A stretch of DNA of 64,000 bases from NCBI RefSeq assembly GCF_025141935.1, contig NZ_CP081121.1, positions 1 to 64,000 of the forward strand, read 5' to 3'. A program made the translations under genes and the position numbers. Of this stretch, positions 9,100-17,869 are shown one piece after another. Below the pieces are notes generated by a model. That model was not told the origin of the DNA. It made no database searches and was given only the letters and a program-made list of their open reading frames with translations. The first letter of the stretch is position 1, and the number at the start of each line of letters is the position of its first letter. This DNA comes from Sulfitobacter sp. S190 (GTDB taxonomy: Bacteria > Pseudomonadota > Alphaproteobacteria > Rhodobacterales > Rhodobacteraceae).

Positions 9100-9800
9100 C
9101 AGCGGCCCCCCTGCTCTGTTCTGCTCAACCAATGGATCGCGAGGTTCACGGCAATCGCCAATCCGATCAATACAATGCCCAGCCCCAGTGCGAGCGCAAA
9201 GTCACCTTTTCCGGTTTCGAGCGCGATGGCCGTGGTCAGCACGCGGGTGGCGTTGTCGATATTCCCGCCGACAATCATGATGGCGCCGACTTCGCCGATC
9301 GCGCGACCGAAGCCTGCCAGTGATGCGGTTAACAAGGCGCGGCGCGCGTCCCACAGCAGGGTGCGCATTTTTTGCATCTGGGTGACATTCATGGAAATAA
9401 GCAGATCGTGATATTCGCTCCACAGGTCGCGCAGGGACTGGTGCGCGATGCTGGCGATCAGGGGCACGATAATGATCACCTGCGCAATCACCATCGCGGT
9501 CGGCGTAAACAAGAGCCCCAGCACGCCCAGCGGCCCCGAACGTGACAGCAGAATGTAGACGATCAGACCTACGACGACGGGGGGCAAACCCATCAATGCG
9601 TTGAGCACCGCAATCACCCCGCGCCGCCATCGGAACCGCCGCACGGCCAGCAGTGCCGCCAGTGGCAATGCAATGGCTGAACCGATGACAAGCGCACTGA
9701 GGGTCACCTGCAGCGACCGCAACGTGATATCGAGAAGCTGCGGATCAAGTGTCACCACCATCCAGAAGGCGCGGGTCAAACCGGCCCAAAGATCAACCAC
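9096..9800 (-). CDS. tupB: Tungstate-type ABC transporter permease
   Basis: A 234-residue inner-membrane permease with about five hydrophobic segments and an EAA-like loop region around residues 150-185 (AIGEVGAIMIVGGN). This loop contacts the ATPase. It is the first gene of the tupB-C-A operon. The family assignment rests on gene order and the TupB-like motif. The 157-bp gap upstream (9801-9957) is where the promoter should lie; no clear operator is seen there. Confidence 0.88.
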   Translation of the reverse strand: MVDLWAGLTRAFWMVVTLDPQLLDITLRSLQVTLSALVIGSAIALPLAALLAVRRFRWRRGVIAVLNALMGLPPVVVGLIVYILLSRSGPLGVLGLLFTPTAMVIAQVIIIVPLIASIAHQSLRDLWSEYHDLLISMNVTQMQKMRTLLWDARRALLTASLAGFGRAIGEVGAIMIVGGNIDNATRVLTTAIALETGKGDFALALGLGIVLIGLAIAVNLAIHWLSRTEQGGRW

Positions 9801-9957
9801 CTGCCTGCCCCCTCTTGTGACGTATCAGCGCGCCGACGCTAGCGGTTTGTGCATGCCAACAGAAGCGGGAAAGCGACACATTCCATGGTCTTTTCCCAAT
9901 TTGGGGCACAGGCGTCAGTCGTCCCGATGCGCGGTGGCCAGATTGTCCCACCGGGCG

Positions 9958-10950
9958 TCATGCGATGGCATAGTGATCTTTGTACCAGGCGATAAAGGCG
10001 GCCACACCATCCTCAACACTGGTGCGCGGCCGGTACCCTGTCAGGTCATGCAGAAGACCGGTATCCGCCCAGGTTTCGCGAACATCGCCCGCCTGCATCG
10101 GATGAAACGTCTTTTGCGCCTCAATGCCCAATGCGTTCTCCAATGCTGCGACAAATTCCATCAGCGGGACCGGCGCCGCATTGCCGATGTTGACCAACCG
10201 GTAAGGCGCCACGGGTGATGCCCCTTCGGTCTGCGGTTCGGGCGGCTTGTCCTGCAAAAGACGGATCGCTTCAACCAGATCGTCAATATAGGTGAAGTCC
10301 CGCGCCATCTGTCCGTTGTTATAGATGTCGATCGGCCGCCCTTCGAGCATCGCACGTGTGAACTTGAACAGCGCCATATCCGGCCTGCCCCAGGGGCCGT
10401 AAACCGTGAAGAACCGGAAAACCGTCGTCGGAATATTGTAGAGATGGGCATAGGAGTGGGCCATCGCCTCTCCGGCCTTTTTCGTGGCGGCATAGAACGA
10501 CATCTGCATGTCAGCCTTCGCCGTCTCGACATAGGGCATTTGGGTGTTTGCGCCAAAGACGGAACTGCTTGAGGCGAGCATCAGGTGCGCGCACGGGTTG
10601 GCCCTCACCGCTTCGAGCAGATTGAACGTACCGATCAGGTTCGAATCCACGTATGACCGCGGGTGGTCGATCGAATACCGTACGCCCGCTTGCGCCGCCA
10701 GATGCACCACCACGTCTGCCTGTGCCTCGCGCAGGGCGGTATCGAGCGCACCTTCCTCTTCGAGCCGCGCGTTCACGGCCTTGAAGGCAGGCGACTTCTG
10801 CAGAATTGATTGCCGCGCCTGTTTGAGCGACACATCATAATAATCGGTCAAACCGTCAAAACCGACAACGTCGTATCCATCCGCCAACAGGCGTCTGGAA
10901 AGATGATAGCCGACAAATCCTGCCGATCCCGTGACCAAGGCCGTGGGCAT
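9958..10950 (-). CDS. NAD-dependent sugar-nucleotide epimerase, UDP-glucuronate 4-epimerase type
   Basis: A 330-residue extended short-chain dehydrogenase. It has the Rossmann motif TGSAGFVGYHL at residues 7-17, HLAAQAGVRYSI at about 84 (characteristic of UDP-glucuronate epimerases), and the catalytic S-S-S and YAATKKAGE (YxxxK) at about 153. It would interconvert UDP-glucuronate and UDP-galacturonate for surface polysaccharide. It stands alone between tupB and the kynurenine genes, and no glycosyltransferases are nearby. The precise substrate is inferred. Confidence 0.85.
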   Translation of the reverse strand: MPTALVTGSAGFVGYHLSRRLLADGYDVVGFDGLTDYYDVSLKQARQSILQKSPAFKAVNARLEEEGALDTALREAQADVVVHLAAQAGVRYSIDHPRSYVDSNLIGTFNLLEAVRANPCAHLMLASSSSVFGANTQMPYVETAKADMQMSFYAATKKAGEAMAHSYAHLYNIPTTVFRFFTVYGPWGRPDMALFKFTRAMLEGRPIDIYNNGQMARDFTYIDDLVEAIRLLQDKPPEPQTEGASPVAPYRLVNIGNAAPVPLMEFVAALENALGIEAQKTFHPMQAGDVRETWADTGLLHDLTGYRPRTSVEDGVAAFIAWYKDHYAIA

Positions 10951-11116
10951 AGGTGTCTCCTTCGGTGACTGCCGCGTTATGTGTGGAAGATTGCCGACCG
11001 ATGCAAGCGCTCAGGCGCGATACACGAGAAAATGAGGCAGGTGTCAGTCGATACAAGCGGTCGGCCAGATGACCGCGCAGCATAGATGAGTGACACCGGG
11101 TCTCCGCACGTACCCG

Positions 11117-11950
11117 TCAAAGCCCGCTGCGCAAGTGCCAGAGTTCGGGAAACAGCTCGACCTCCAGCATGCGGCGCAGGTATTTCACCCCTGACGTCCC
11201 ACCCGTGCCCCGCTTAAACCCGATGATACGTTCCACTGTCGTCACATGATTAAAGCGCCAGCGGCGGAAGTAATCTTCGAGATCAACAAGTTTTTCTGCC
11301 AGTTCGTACAACTGCCAATGAGTTTCAGGCGATTTATAGACCCTCGTCCAGGCCTCGATGATTGCGTCCGAAGCGATATGCGGGCCATCCTGCACGAATG
11401 CCTGCGCCGGAAGCGTGATAGAAAGCGCGTCCTCCAAAGCGCGCAACGCCACATGATAGAGCGACGGACGATCAAGTTCCTGCACCAGCTTGGCGTGCAG
11501 TTCCGGTCGATGCTCATGCACCTTCAACATTGCCGTATTACGGTTGCCGACCAGAAATTCGATCAACCGGTACTGATGTGACTGGAACCCCGATGAAGCG
11601 CCCAGATCCTCGCGGAAGGTCGTGTAATCACTGGGCGTCATCGTGCGCAAGACATCCCAGGCATTGTTCAACTGTTCGAATATCCGCGCAACGCGCGTTA
11701 TCATCTTGAAGGCTTCACCAAAGCGCGCGGCGGCGATGTGACCGCGCGCGGCATCCAGTTCGTGCAACGCCAGCCGCATCCAGAGCTCTGACGTCTGATG
11801 CTGGATAATGAACAGCATCTCATCATGCGCGTCAGAAAGCGGGCCCTGAGCACCCAAAAGATCATTCAGACCGAGGTAGTCCCCATAGCTCATCGCGTCG
11901 CGGTACGACATTTTTGCGCCCTCGCCCGCCGGATCATAGCCTTTGCTCAT
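11117..11950 (-). CDS. kynA: Tryptophan 2,3-dioxygenase
   Basis: A 277-residue heme dioxygenase that opens the tryptophan indole ring to N-formylkynurenine. Visible family features are DEMLFIIQHQTSELWMRL at about residues 43-60, the AHELD-type helix after it, FREDLGASSGFQSHQYR at about 112 and the heme-ligand region RFNHVTTVERIIG at about 236. A C-terminal GTSGVKYLRR is also typical. Its ATG overlaps the stop of the upstream alpha/beta hydrolase by 4 bp, making a two-gene kynurenine unit. No kynureninase gene is in the window. Confidence 0.95.
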   Translation of the reverse strand: MSKGYDPAGEGAKMSYRDAMSYGDYLGLNDLLGAQGPLSDAHDEMLFIIQHQTSELWMRLALHELDAARGHIAAARFGEAFKMITRVARIFEQLNNAWDVLRTMTPSDYTTFREDLGASSGFQSHQYRLIEFLVGNRNTAMLKVHEHRPELHAKLVQELDRPSLYHVALRALEDALSITLPAQAFVQDGPHIASDAIIEAWTRVYKSPETHWQLYELAEKLVDLEDYFRRWRFNHVTTVERIIGFKRGTGGTSGVKYLRRMLEVELFPELWHLRSGL

Positions 11951-12756
11951 CTCAGTATTTCCTTCATCAAGGCGCTTTGCGGATCGGCGAGTGCATCTAT
12001 GACCGAAAAATGGTTTTCACCGGTATCGTAGGTTTCGCTCACATCGACACGCTGTGCCGCCGCATATTCCGCACCCATGCGGTTCTGGCGCAGGAATTCT
12101 GGACGTTCTCCCGCACCGACCCAGAAACTGATCGGGATGTCGGAATTGAACTCTTGAAAAACGGTACTTTCGGCGCGGGCCTCTGCCTGATCGAGCATGA
12201 GCGTTTCGTTCATACGGGTGTGCAGCAGCGGCTCCAGATGGTGGACACCGCTGATCGAGGTGATGCGATGGATACGGGCCTGCACATCGGGCGTCAACAC
12301 CGCCGGGTCTGCCATCCGTGCCACCAGATGCCCGCCCGCGGAATGACCGGCAAGCGCGATCGGCCCCGACTGCTTTGACGCAACCCGGGTGACTGCCTGT
12401 GCAATCGCGCCCGTGATCTCGTGAACACGGGCGTCAGGTGCGAGCGGGTAGCTGGGGATGGCGACGCTCCACCCATGGGCCAGCGCGCCCTGCGACATAT
12501 TGCTCCACCACGACTTGTCGAAGAGGTGCCAGTACCCCCCGTGCACAAAGATCAGGCATCCTCGCGGGGGACCCTCGGGCCTGAAAAAATCGAAAACCTG
12601 CCGCGCCCCTTCGCCGTAAGCAAGGTCGCGTTCCGCACGACCCTCATCGTCCATGCGGTGGCGAAAATCCGCTGCCTGCTTGGCCCAAACGTCCGCAAGA
12701 CGCCCTGCCCCCTCCACGTATCCGGAGTTGTCGAACGCGTCATTCCAATCAATCAT
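11947..12756 (-). CDS. Alpha/beta hydrolase, probable kynurenine formamidase
   Basis: A 269-residue alpha/beta hydrolase. It has the oxyanion motif HGGYW at about residue 71, the nucleophile elbow GHSAGGH at about 137 and a C-terminal His in ENHFSV at about 249. Members with this architecture act as kynurenine formamidases, cleaving the product of tryptophan dioxygenase. The direct translational coupling to kynA supports that role. A generic esterase is the alternative. Confidence 0.8.
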   Translation of the reverse strand: MIDWNDAFDNSGYVEGAGRLADVWAKQAADFRHRMDDEGRAERDLAYGEGARQVFDFFRPEGPPRGCLIFVHGGYWHLFDKSWWSNMSQGALAHGWSVAIPSYPLAPDARVHEITGAIAQAVTRVASKQSGPIALAGHSAGGHLVARMADPAVLTPDVQARIHRITSISGVHHLEPLLHTRMNETLMLDQAEARAESTVFQEFNSDIPISFWVGAGERPEFLRQNRMGAEYAAAQRVDVSETYDTGENHFSVIDALADPQSALMKEILR

Positions 12757-12945
12757 GCGTAGCTCCCGGACACGCGATCACCATATGTGGTTTCCGTTGC
12801 TTTGGGCTTAAAATTTCAGCCCTAAAACATTAGTTTGCCCACCCTTTCGGGGCAACGGGAAACTGTCCGATTTGCTTGAAAAAATACAACCTTTGGCTAT
12901 GCTCCTTTCAATGCCGTATTAGCCATGCGGCGTTTAGGGGGACTC

Positions 12946-13776
12946 ATGACAGATCGTGAAGACGATCCGTCTTTGTTTCATCATGGCCTCTACGAGAGAG
13001 CCAGGGACGAGATAGGGACGCTTCGAGCGAAACTTCCCGAGGACGCGTTCGCGTCACTCGCGAGAGAAGTGATCCGACGTGTGTCGGACAACCCGGTTGC
13101 TGCGCGCCCACAGTTTGATGCGCCGCAGCGGGCCAGAATTGATGCGCTGGCGCGTGCCCTTCTCGACAAGGGTCCGCAAGCCGGAATTGAATTCATCCAA
13201 TCTGTCCGGGCGCAGGGCGCATCGGTGGAAACAGTCTATCTGGGGTATCTTGCCGAAGCGGCCCGCGCGCTGGGAAACTGGTGGGAACAGGACAGGATAA
13301 GTTTTGTCGATGTGACAATCGCCACCGGTAATATCTACGCGGTCATGCGCGGGCTGAAACCGCTCTTCCGAACCGTATCCGCAACGCCTGCGACCAGGTC
13401 CGCGCTGTTTGCCAGTGTTCCGGGCGAAACACACACGCTCGGCATTGAGATGGCGGCCGACTTGTTCACTAAAAAAGGGTGGGACATCACGCTCAAGCGT
13501 CAGATGGACCACGATGAATTTATCGAGCAGGCAAGCCTTATTGGCCCGCCCCTCATCGGCTTGTCCGCTGCAGGCGAACACGCGATCGTACCCTTGGCGC
13601 GGATGATCGTGGCCCTGCGCATCAGCAATCCGAAAGCCGCGATCATGGTGGGCGGAAACGTCGTAAACGTCGCGTCCGACCTAATCGAGACAATGGGTGT
13701 GGAGGCAATGGCAGACGATTTCGATGCCGCCTATGCCGCCGCAAACCGGCTCTGGGAACAGCAACAGGCCGAATAG
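12946..13776 (+). CDS. Cobalamin-binding regulator-like protein, AerR/PpaA family paralog
   Basis: A 276-residue protein with an N-terminal helical segment and a C-terminal B12-binding fold. The motif GETHTLG places His at about residue 163, equivalent to the HTLG His in the AerR-like protein at 62021. Later segments GLSAAGEHAI and AAIMVGGNVVN also fit a B12-binding Rossmann domain. I chose the ATG at 12946 because it has a GGGGG stretch 4 nt upstream. It is convergent with cycA. AerR/PpaA proteins bind cobalamin and modulate CrtJ/PpsR; whether this second copy does so is inference. No DNA-binding domain is evident. Confidence 0.75.
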   Translation: MTDREDDPSLFHHGLYERARDEIGTLRAKLPEDAFASLAREVIRRVSDNPVAARPQFDAPQRARIDALARALLDKGPQAGIEFIQSVRAQGASVETVYLGYLAEAARALGNWWEQDRISFVDVTIATGNIYAVMRGLKPLFRTVSATPATRSALFASVPGETHTLGIEMAADLFTKKGWDITLKRQMDHDEFIEQASLIGPPLIGLSAAGEHAIVPLARMIVALRISNPKAAIMVGGNVVNVASDLIETMGVEAMADDFDAAYAAANRLWEQQQAE

Positions 13777-13782
13777 AGAAAA

Positions 13783-13809
13783 GGGCGGCCCGATGGACCG
13801 CCCGTTTTT
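13783..13809. terminator. Bidirectional Rho-independent terminator
   Basis: Arms GGGCGG (13783-13788) and CCGCCC (13798-13803) form a hairpin with a 9-nt loop, followed on the plus strand by GTTTTT and on the minus strand by CTTTTC. It lies between the convergent AerR-like gene and cycA. Confidence 0.8.
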
Positions 13810-13828
13810 GGTTCATTTGATGCCGTGA

Positions 13829-14287
13829 TCAGCTGCCGCTGTCAGCTTCGGCTTCGACTTCGGGGCCGACAGACACAAGATACGCCCATACGTCGGCTGC
13901 ATCTTCGTCACCGCGCAGCTTGAACGACATTTTCGAGCGCGCTTTTTTGTCGTCGAGGTATTCAGCGAGGTATTTCTTGGGGTCCGCGACATAGGCGACG
14001 AACTCTTCCTCGTTCCATTCCAGACCCGCTTCGCCGGCTTCAACCAGAGAATCGCCGTAGCGGAAATCTTCGGTACCCGCGACGCGTGTGTAGAGACCGT
14101 ACAGGTTAGGGCCGTTGCGCCCACCTTTGACGATGGCTTCGCCGTCTGCGTCTACGATCGAGTGGCAGGCCTTGCACTTGTTAAAGACCTTTTCGCCTGC
14201 TTCGGCGTCACCGGTCGCATGGCCGTCCGCAAAAGCCGGTGCGCCGAGAAGCGCGAGACCCAGAGCGGTCGCTGCAAAATGTTTCAT
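13829..14287 (-). CDS. cycA: Soluble cytochrome c2-type electron carrier
   Basis: A 152-residue precursor with a signal peptide (residues 1-20, ending APAFA). The mature protein has one heme motif CKACH at about residue 39, GPNLYG and a methionine ligand region around ARSKMSFKL. Cytochrome c2/c551 carries electrons between the bc1 complex and the reaction centre. The start at 14287 has a GGAGGACT ribosome site; a longer in-frame start is rejected because it would precede the signal peptide. The C-terminus is acidic. It is divergent from bchG, so the two PpsR-like sites there could affect both. Confidence 0.92.
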   Translation of the reverse strand: MKHFAATALGLALLGAPAFADGHATGDAEAGEKVFNKCKACHSIVDADGEAIVKGGRNGPNLYGLYTRVAGTEDFRYGDSLVEAGEAGLEWNEEEFVAYVADPKKYLAEYLDDKKARSKMSFKLRGDEDAADVWAYLVSVGPEVEAEADSGS

Positions 14288-14411
14288 GATAGTCCTCCAT
14301 TCGTTTGCCGAAGATAAACTAGAGGGCAGTCGCACAAGGTCCAGTCCTTAGTTGGGACATAACGTCTTCGTGCGACAACGGGTCCGCACGCGGGCGCCTC
14401 ATGTCTTCATA

Positions 14412-14429
14412 TGTAAACTATACATTACA
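14412..14429. promoter_or_regulatory. PpsR/CrtJ-type operator upstream of bchG
   Basis: An exact TGT-N12-ACA palindrome, the known PpsR/CrtJ consensus. The inner 12 bases are AAACTATACATT. It lies 38 bp before the bchG ATG and pairs with a second site 17 bp further on, an arrangement typical of cooperative PpsR binding. Confidence 0.7.
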
Positions 14430-14445
14430 CTTGCCCAATGACTAG

Positions 14446-14463
14446 TGTCATCTTATCGTGACA
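14446..14463. promoter_or_regulatory. Second PpsR/CrtJ-type operator at bchG
   Basis: A second exact TGT-N12-ACA match ending 3 bp before the bchG ATG at 14467. Its position would let PpsR block transcription from a promoter in this interval. Confidence 0.65.
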
Positions 14464-14466
14464 CTT

Positions 14467-15369
14467 ATGAGCATAGCCACCTCAGCCCCGATCCGCCGCC
14501 TGCCTGATCCAGCCGCGGCGTTGCAACTGGTCAAACCGATTACATGGTTTCCACCGATGTGGGCCTACCTGTGCGGCGTCGTGTCCTCCGGTACCGCACC
14601 TGCGGGCAACTGGCACCTTGTCGTGCTCGGCGTCGTGCTGGCCGGTCCCATCGTGTGCGGCATGAGCCAGGCCGCCAATGACTGGTGCGACCGCCATGTC
14701 GATGCCATCAATGAACCAAACCGCCCGATCCCGTCAGGCCGCATTCCCGGCCGTTGGGGTCTGTGGATCGCGCTGTCTATGTCCGCCGTCTCGCTCGTGG
14801 TGGGCTGGCAACTCGGCCCTTGGGGGTTCGGCGCGACTGTGCTTGGCGTCGCCGCCGCATGGGCATATTCCGCCGAACCTGTCCGGCTCAAACGCTCTGG
14901 CTGGTGGGGCCCCGGACTGGTCGGGCTTTGCTACGAAGGGCTGCCCTGGTTCACGGGTGCTGCCGTTCTGAGTGCTGGCGCACCGGCGTGGCCCGTCATC
15001 ATCATTGCCGCACTTTACGCGCTTGGCGCACACGGCATCATGACGCTCAATGACTTCAAGGCGCTCGAAGGCGATCGCCAGACGGGAGTGAACTCTCTGC
15101 CCGTGACGCTAGGGCCCGAAAAGGCGGCGCTGCTGGCCTGTGCCATCATGGCGGTACCACAGGCCGTTGTCGTCGCGCTTTTGATGTTCTGGAATGCACC
15201 GTGGCACGCGGTCGCGATTCTGGGCCTGCTTGCCCTGCAATTCGCCGCGATGCGGGTCCTGCTGCGCGATCCGAAGGGCCGCGCGCCGTGGTACAACGCA
15301 ACCGGTGTCACATTGTACGTCGCAGGCATGATGGTCGCGGCATTTGCACTGCGAGGTGTGACCGGATGA
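14467..15369 (+). CDS. bchG: Bacteriochlorophyll synthase (prenyltransferase)
   Basis: A 300-residue membrane UbiA-family prenyltransferase that esterifies bacteriochlorophyllide a with geranylgeranyl diphosphate. The first Asp-rich motif is in NDWCDRHVDAINEP at about residue 72, and the second in LNDFKALEGDRQ at about 192. About eight hydrophobic segments follow. I use the ATG at 14467, whose product (MSIATSAPIRRL) aligns with known BchG starts; a GTG at 14458 lies inside a PpsR site. It is the first gene of bchG-pucC-bchP-idi and overlaps pucC by 4 bp. Confidence 0.96.
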   Translation: MSIATSAPIRRLPDPAAALQLVKPITWFPPMWAYLCGVVSSGTAPAGNWHLVVLGVVLAGPIVCGMSQAANDWCDRHVDAINEPNRPIPSGRIPGRWGLWIALSMSAVSLVVGWQLGPWGFGATVLGVAAAWAYSAEPVRLKRSGWWGPGLVGLCYEGLPWFTGAAVLSAGAPAWPVIIIAALYALGAHGIMTLNDFKALEGDRQTGVNSLPVTLGPEKAALLACAIMAVPQAVVVALLMFWNAPWHAVAILGLLALQFAAMRVLLRDPKGRAPWYNATGVTLYVAGMMVAAFALRGVTG

Positions 15370-16652
15370 CACTTGGCTGGACACAAATCATGCGTTTGGG
15401 TCTGGTGCAGATGGCACTTGGCGCGATTGTTGTGCTGACAACATCAACGATGAACCGCTTGATGGTGGTCGAATTCGCTCTCCCCGCTGTCTTGCCCGGT
15501 CTGTTGGTCGCGCTGCACTACGGCATTCAGCTCAGCCGCCCGCGGTGGGGTTTCACATCGGACACCGGCGGCAACCGAACGGTCTGGATTATCGGGGGGA
15601 TGGCGGCGCTCGCGCTGGGGGGATTCGGCGCCGCAGTCGGTGTGACGTTGTTTGAACAAAGCTACGGCCTGGCCCTCGCCGTTTCGGTCATCGCCTACGC
15701 ATTGATCGGTCTTGGCGTGGGGGCATCGGGGACGTCACTCTTGGCGTTGCTGGCCACGACGACGGCTCCCCACCGGCGCGCCGCGGCTGCCACAATCACA
15801 TGGTTGATGATGATTTTCGGCATCGCCCTGACCGCCGGGCTCGCAGGGCACTTTCTGGACCCCTACTCCCCAACCCGCCTGCTTGCAGTTGTCGCGGTGG
15901 TCGTCGGTGCTGCCTTTGTGCTGACCTGTCTGGCGACCGGGCGGATCGAACGCGGCCTGCAGGTCACCCGCCAGCCCGATCCGGCCCCTTTTCTGGACGG
16001 TCTGCGCGAAATCTGGGCCGAACGCCGTGCCCGTAATTTCACGCTTTTCGTCTTTCTGTCGATGAACGCCTATTTCATGCAAGAGCTGATCCTCGAGCCG
16101 TTTGCGGGTCTGGTGTTCGGCTTCACTCCGGGCCAGTCGACGAGCCTGTCGGGCGCGCAGAATGGCGGCGTCTTTATCGGCATGCTGCTCGTGGGCATCG
16201 CAGGCACCGGACTGAAGGTCGGCAGCCTCCGGTCATGGGTGGTCGCCGGTTGTATTGGTTCGGCAGGAATGCTTGGCCTCATCGCGCTTGCGGGCACGGG
16301 CGGGCTGACAGCGCCTTTGACCCCATTGGTTGCCGGGCTTGGCTTTTTCAACGGCATGTTCGCGGTCGCCGCCATCGGATCGATGATGGCTCTGGCCTCT
16401 GAAGGGCGATCGTCACGCGAAGGAACGCGCATGGGCCTTTGGGGCGCGGCACAGGCAATTGCCGCAGGCTTCGGAGGCCTGTGCGGAGCTGCCGCTGTAG
16501 ACGTTATGCGCGGGTTTTCCGCAGACGGCCCGGCGTTTGCAGCCGTATTTTCAGTTGAAGCGATACTCTTTGTGGCGGCCGCGCTGATGGCGCGCCACAT
16601 CCTTGATCCGGTACCCGCCTCGGCGACCGGTACGCTCGTTGCAGGAGAATGA
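15366..16652 (+). CDS. PucC-family major facilitator protein between bchG and bchP
   Basis: A 428-residue inner-membrane protein with about 12 hydrophobic segments. It belongs to the PucC/LhaA/Orf428 family of MFS-like proteins, which help deliver bacteriochlorophyll to light-harvesting polypeptides. Family segments include RPRWGFTSDTGGNRT at about residue 57 and LQELILEPFAG-like sequence near 238. Its length and position correspond to the orf428 of Rhodobacter between bchG and bchP. It is one of two family members in the window; the other is LhaA. ATGA overlap with bchG. Confidence 0.93.
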   Translation: MTLGWTQIMRLGLVQMALGAIVVLTTSTMNRLMVVEFALPAVLPGLLVALHYGIQLSRPRWGFTSDTGGNRTVWIIGGMAALALGGFGAAVGVTLFEQSYGLALAVSVIAYALIGLGVGASGTSLLALLATTTAPHRRAAAATITWLMMIFGIALTAGLAGHFLDPYSPTRLLAVVAVVVGAAFVLTCLATGRIERGLQVTRQPDPAPFLDGLREIWAERRARNFTLFVFLSMNAYFMQELILEPFAGLVFGFTPGQSTSLSGAQNGGVFIGMLLVGIAGTGLKVGSLRSWVVAGCIGSAGMLGLIALAGTGGLTAPLTPLVAGLGFFNGMFAVAAIGSMMALASEGRSSREGTRMGLWGAAQAIAAGFGGLCGAAAVDVMRGFSADGPAFAAVFSVEAILFVAAALMARHILDPVPASATGTLVAGE

Positions 16653-16653
16653 C

Positions 16654-17847
16654 ATGACAGATCAAATCTATGACGTTGTGGTGGTCGGGGGCGGCCCGTC
16701 GGGTGCCACAGCCGCGGCTGATCTGGCCCTCTCCGGCCACCGTGTTGCGCTGCTGGACCGTGATGGCAGGATCAAACCCTGCGGTGGCGCGATCCCGCCA
16801 CGCCTGATCCACGATTTCCATATACCCGACGAACAGATTGTCGCGCGCATTCAGACGGCCCGAATGATTTCCCCCACACAGCGTCAGGTCGATATCCCGA
16901 TCGAGAACGGATATGTGGGCATGGTCGACCGGGAAAGCTTCGACGAATTCCTGCGTGTCCGCGCACAGGCGGCGGGTGCCGAACGGATCACGGGCACCTT
17001 CACCCGGATTACCCGGGACGCGGACGGCACAATTGTCACCTTCCGCCACAAAGGAACGGGCGAGACGCGCGAACTCAGGACAAAGCTGGTGATCGGCGCT
17101 GACGGCGCACGCTCCAACGTCGCAAAAGCCGAAGTACCCGGCGGCGATAAAATCCCATACGTCATCGCGTATCACGAAATCATCGAAGCGCCGGACACGG
17201 CAACGGAAGGGTACGATCCGAAACGCTGCGATGTGGTCTATGACGGTGCAATCAGCCCTGACTTCTATGGCTGGGTGTTCCCGCACGGGCGGCAGGCCAG
17301 TGTCGGCATGGGCACCGGCATCGACGGAGTTGACCTTAAAAAGGCAACCGCAGATTTACGGGCGGCATCCGGATTGGGAGAGTGCAAAACCATCCGCCGT
17401 GAAGGTGCCCCTATCCCGCTAAAACCGATGGACCGGTGGGACAACGGGCGCGATGTCGTTTTGGCGGGCGACGCTGCAGGTGTTGTCGCACCATCCTCGG
17501 GTGAGGGCATCTACTACGCCATGATGGGCGGGCGGGTCGCCGCAACCGCCGCATCGGCATGTCTTGTCACAGGGCGCAGCCGGGATCTGCAACTGGCACG
17601 CAAACTGTTCATGCGCGAACACAAACAGGTCTTCCGCGTGCTCGGCGCGATGCAGAATGCGTATTATCGCTCTGATGCGCGACGGGAGCGCTTCGTGTCT
17701 CTCTGCCACGACATCGACGTGCAGCGGCTGACCTTCGAGGCATACATGAACAAGAAACTGGTCAAGGCACGCCCCTTGGCGCACCTCAAGATCGGCGTTA
17801 AGAACCTCGCACATCTGACGGGTCTGATTTCCGAAACCCGCGTCTGA
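16654..17847 (+). CDS. bchP: Geranylgeranyl reductase
   Basis: A 397-residue flavoprotein that reduces the geranylgeranyl tail of bacteriochlorophyll to phytyl. An N-terminal FAD motif GGGPSGATAAADLAL spans residues 10-24, followed by CGGAIPPRL around 45, typical of the family, and the FAD-binding DAAGVVAPSSGEGI at about 273. ATG at 16654 follows a GGAGAA ribosome site. It is followed by idi after about 20 nt. Confidence 0.96.
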   Translation: MTDQIYDVVVVGGGPSGATAAADLALSGHRVALLDRDGRIKPCGGAIPPRLIHDFHIPDEQIVARIQTARMISPTQRQVDIPIENGYVGMVDRESFDEFLRVRAQAAGAERITGTFTRITRDADGTIVTFRHKGTGETRELRTKLVIGADGARSNVAKAEVPGGDKIPYVIAYHEIIEAPDTATEGYDPKRCDVVYDGAISPDFYGWVFPHGRQASVGMGTGIDGVDLKKATADLRAASGLGECKTIRREGAPIPLKPMDRWDNGRDVVLAGDAAGVVAPSSGEGIYYAMMGGRVAATAASACLVTGRSRDLQLARKLFMREHKQVFRVLGAMQNAYYRSDARRERFVSLCHDIDVQRLTFEAYMNKKLVKARPLAHLKIGVKNLAHLTGLISETRV

Positions 17848-17869
17848 CCCCATGCACGACGGAGCCCGC

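Noticed and set aside
14458..14466. GTG start for bchG at 14458
   Set aside because: It lies within the second PpsR site, has no ribosome site, and the ATG at 14467 matches known BchG N-termini.
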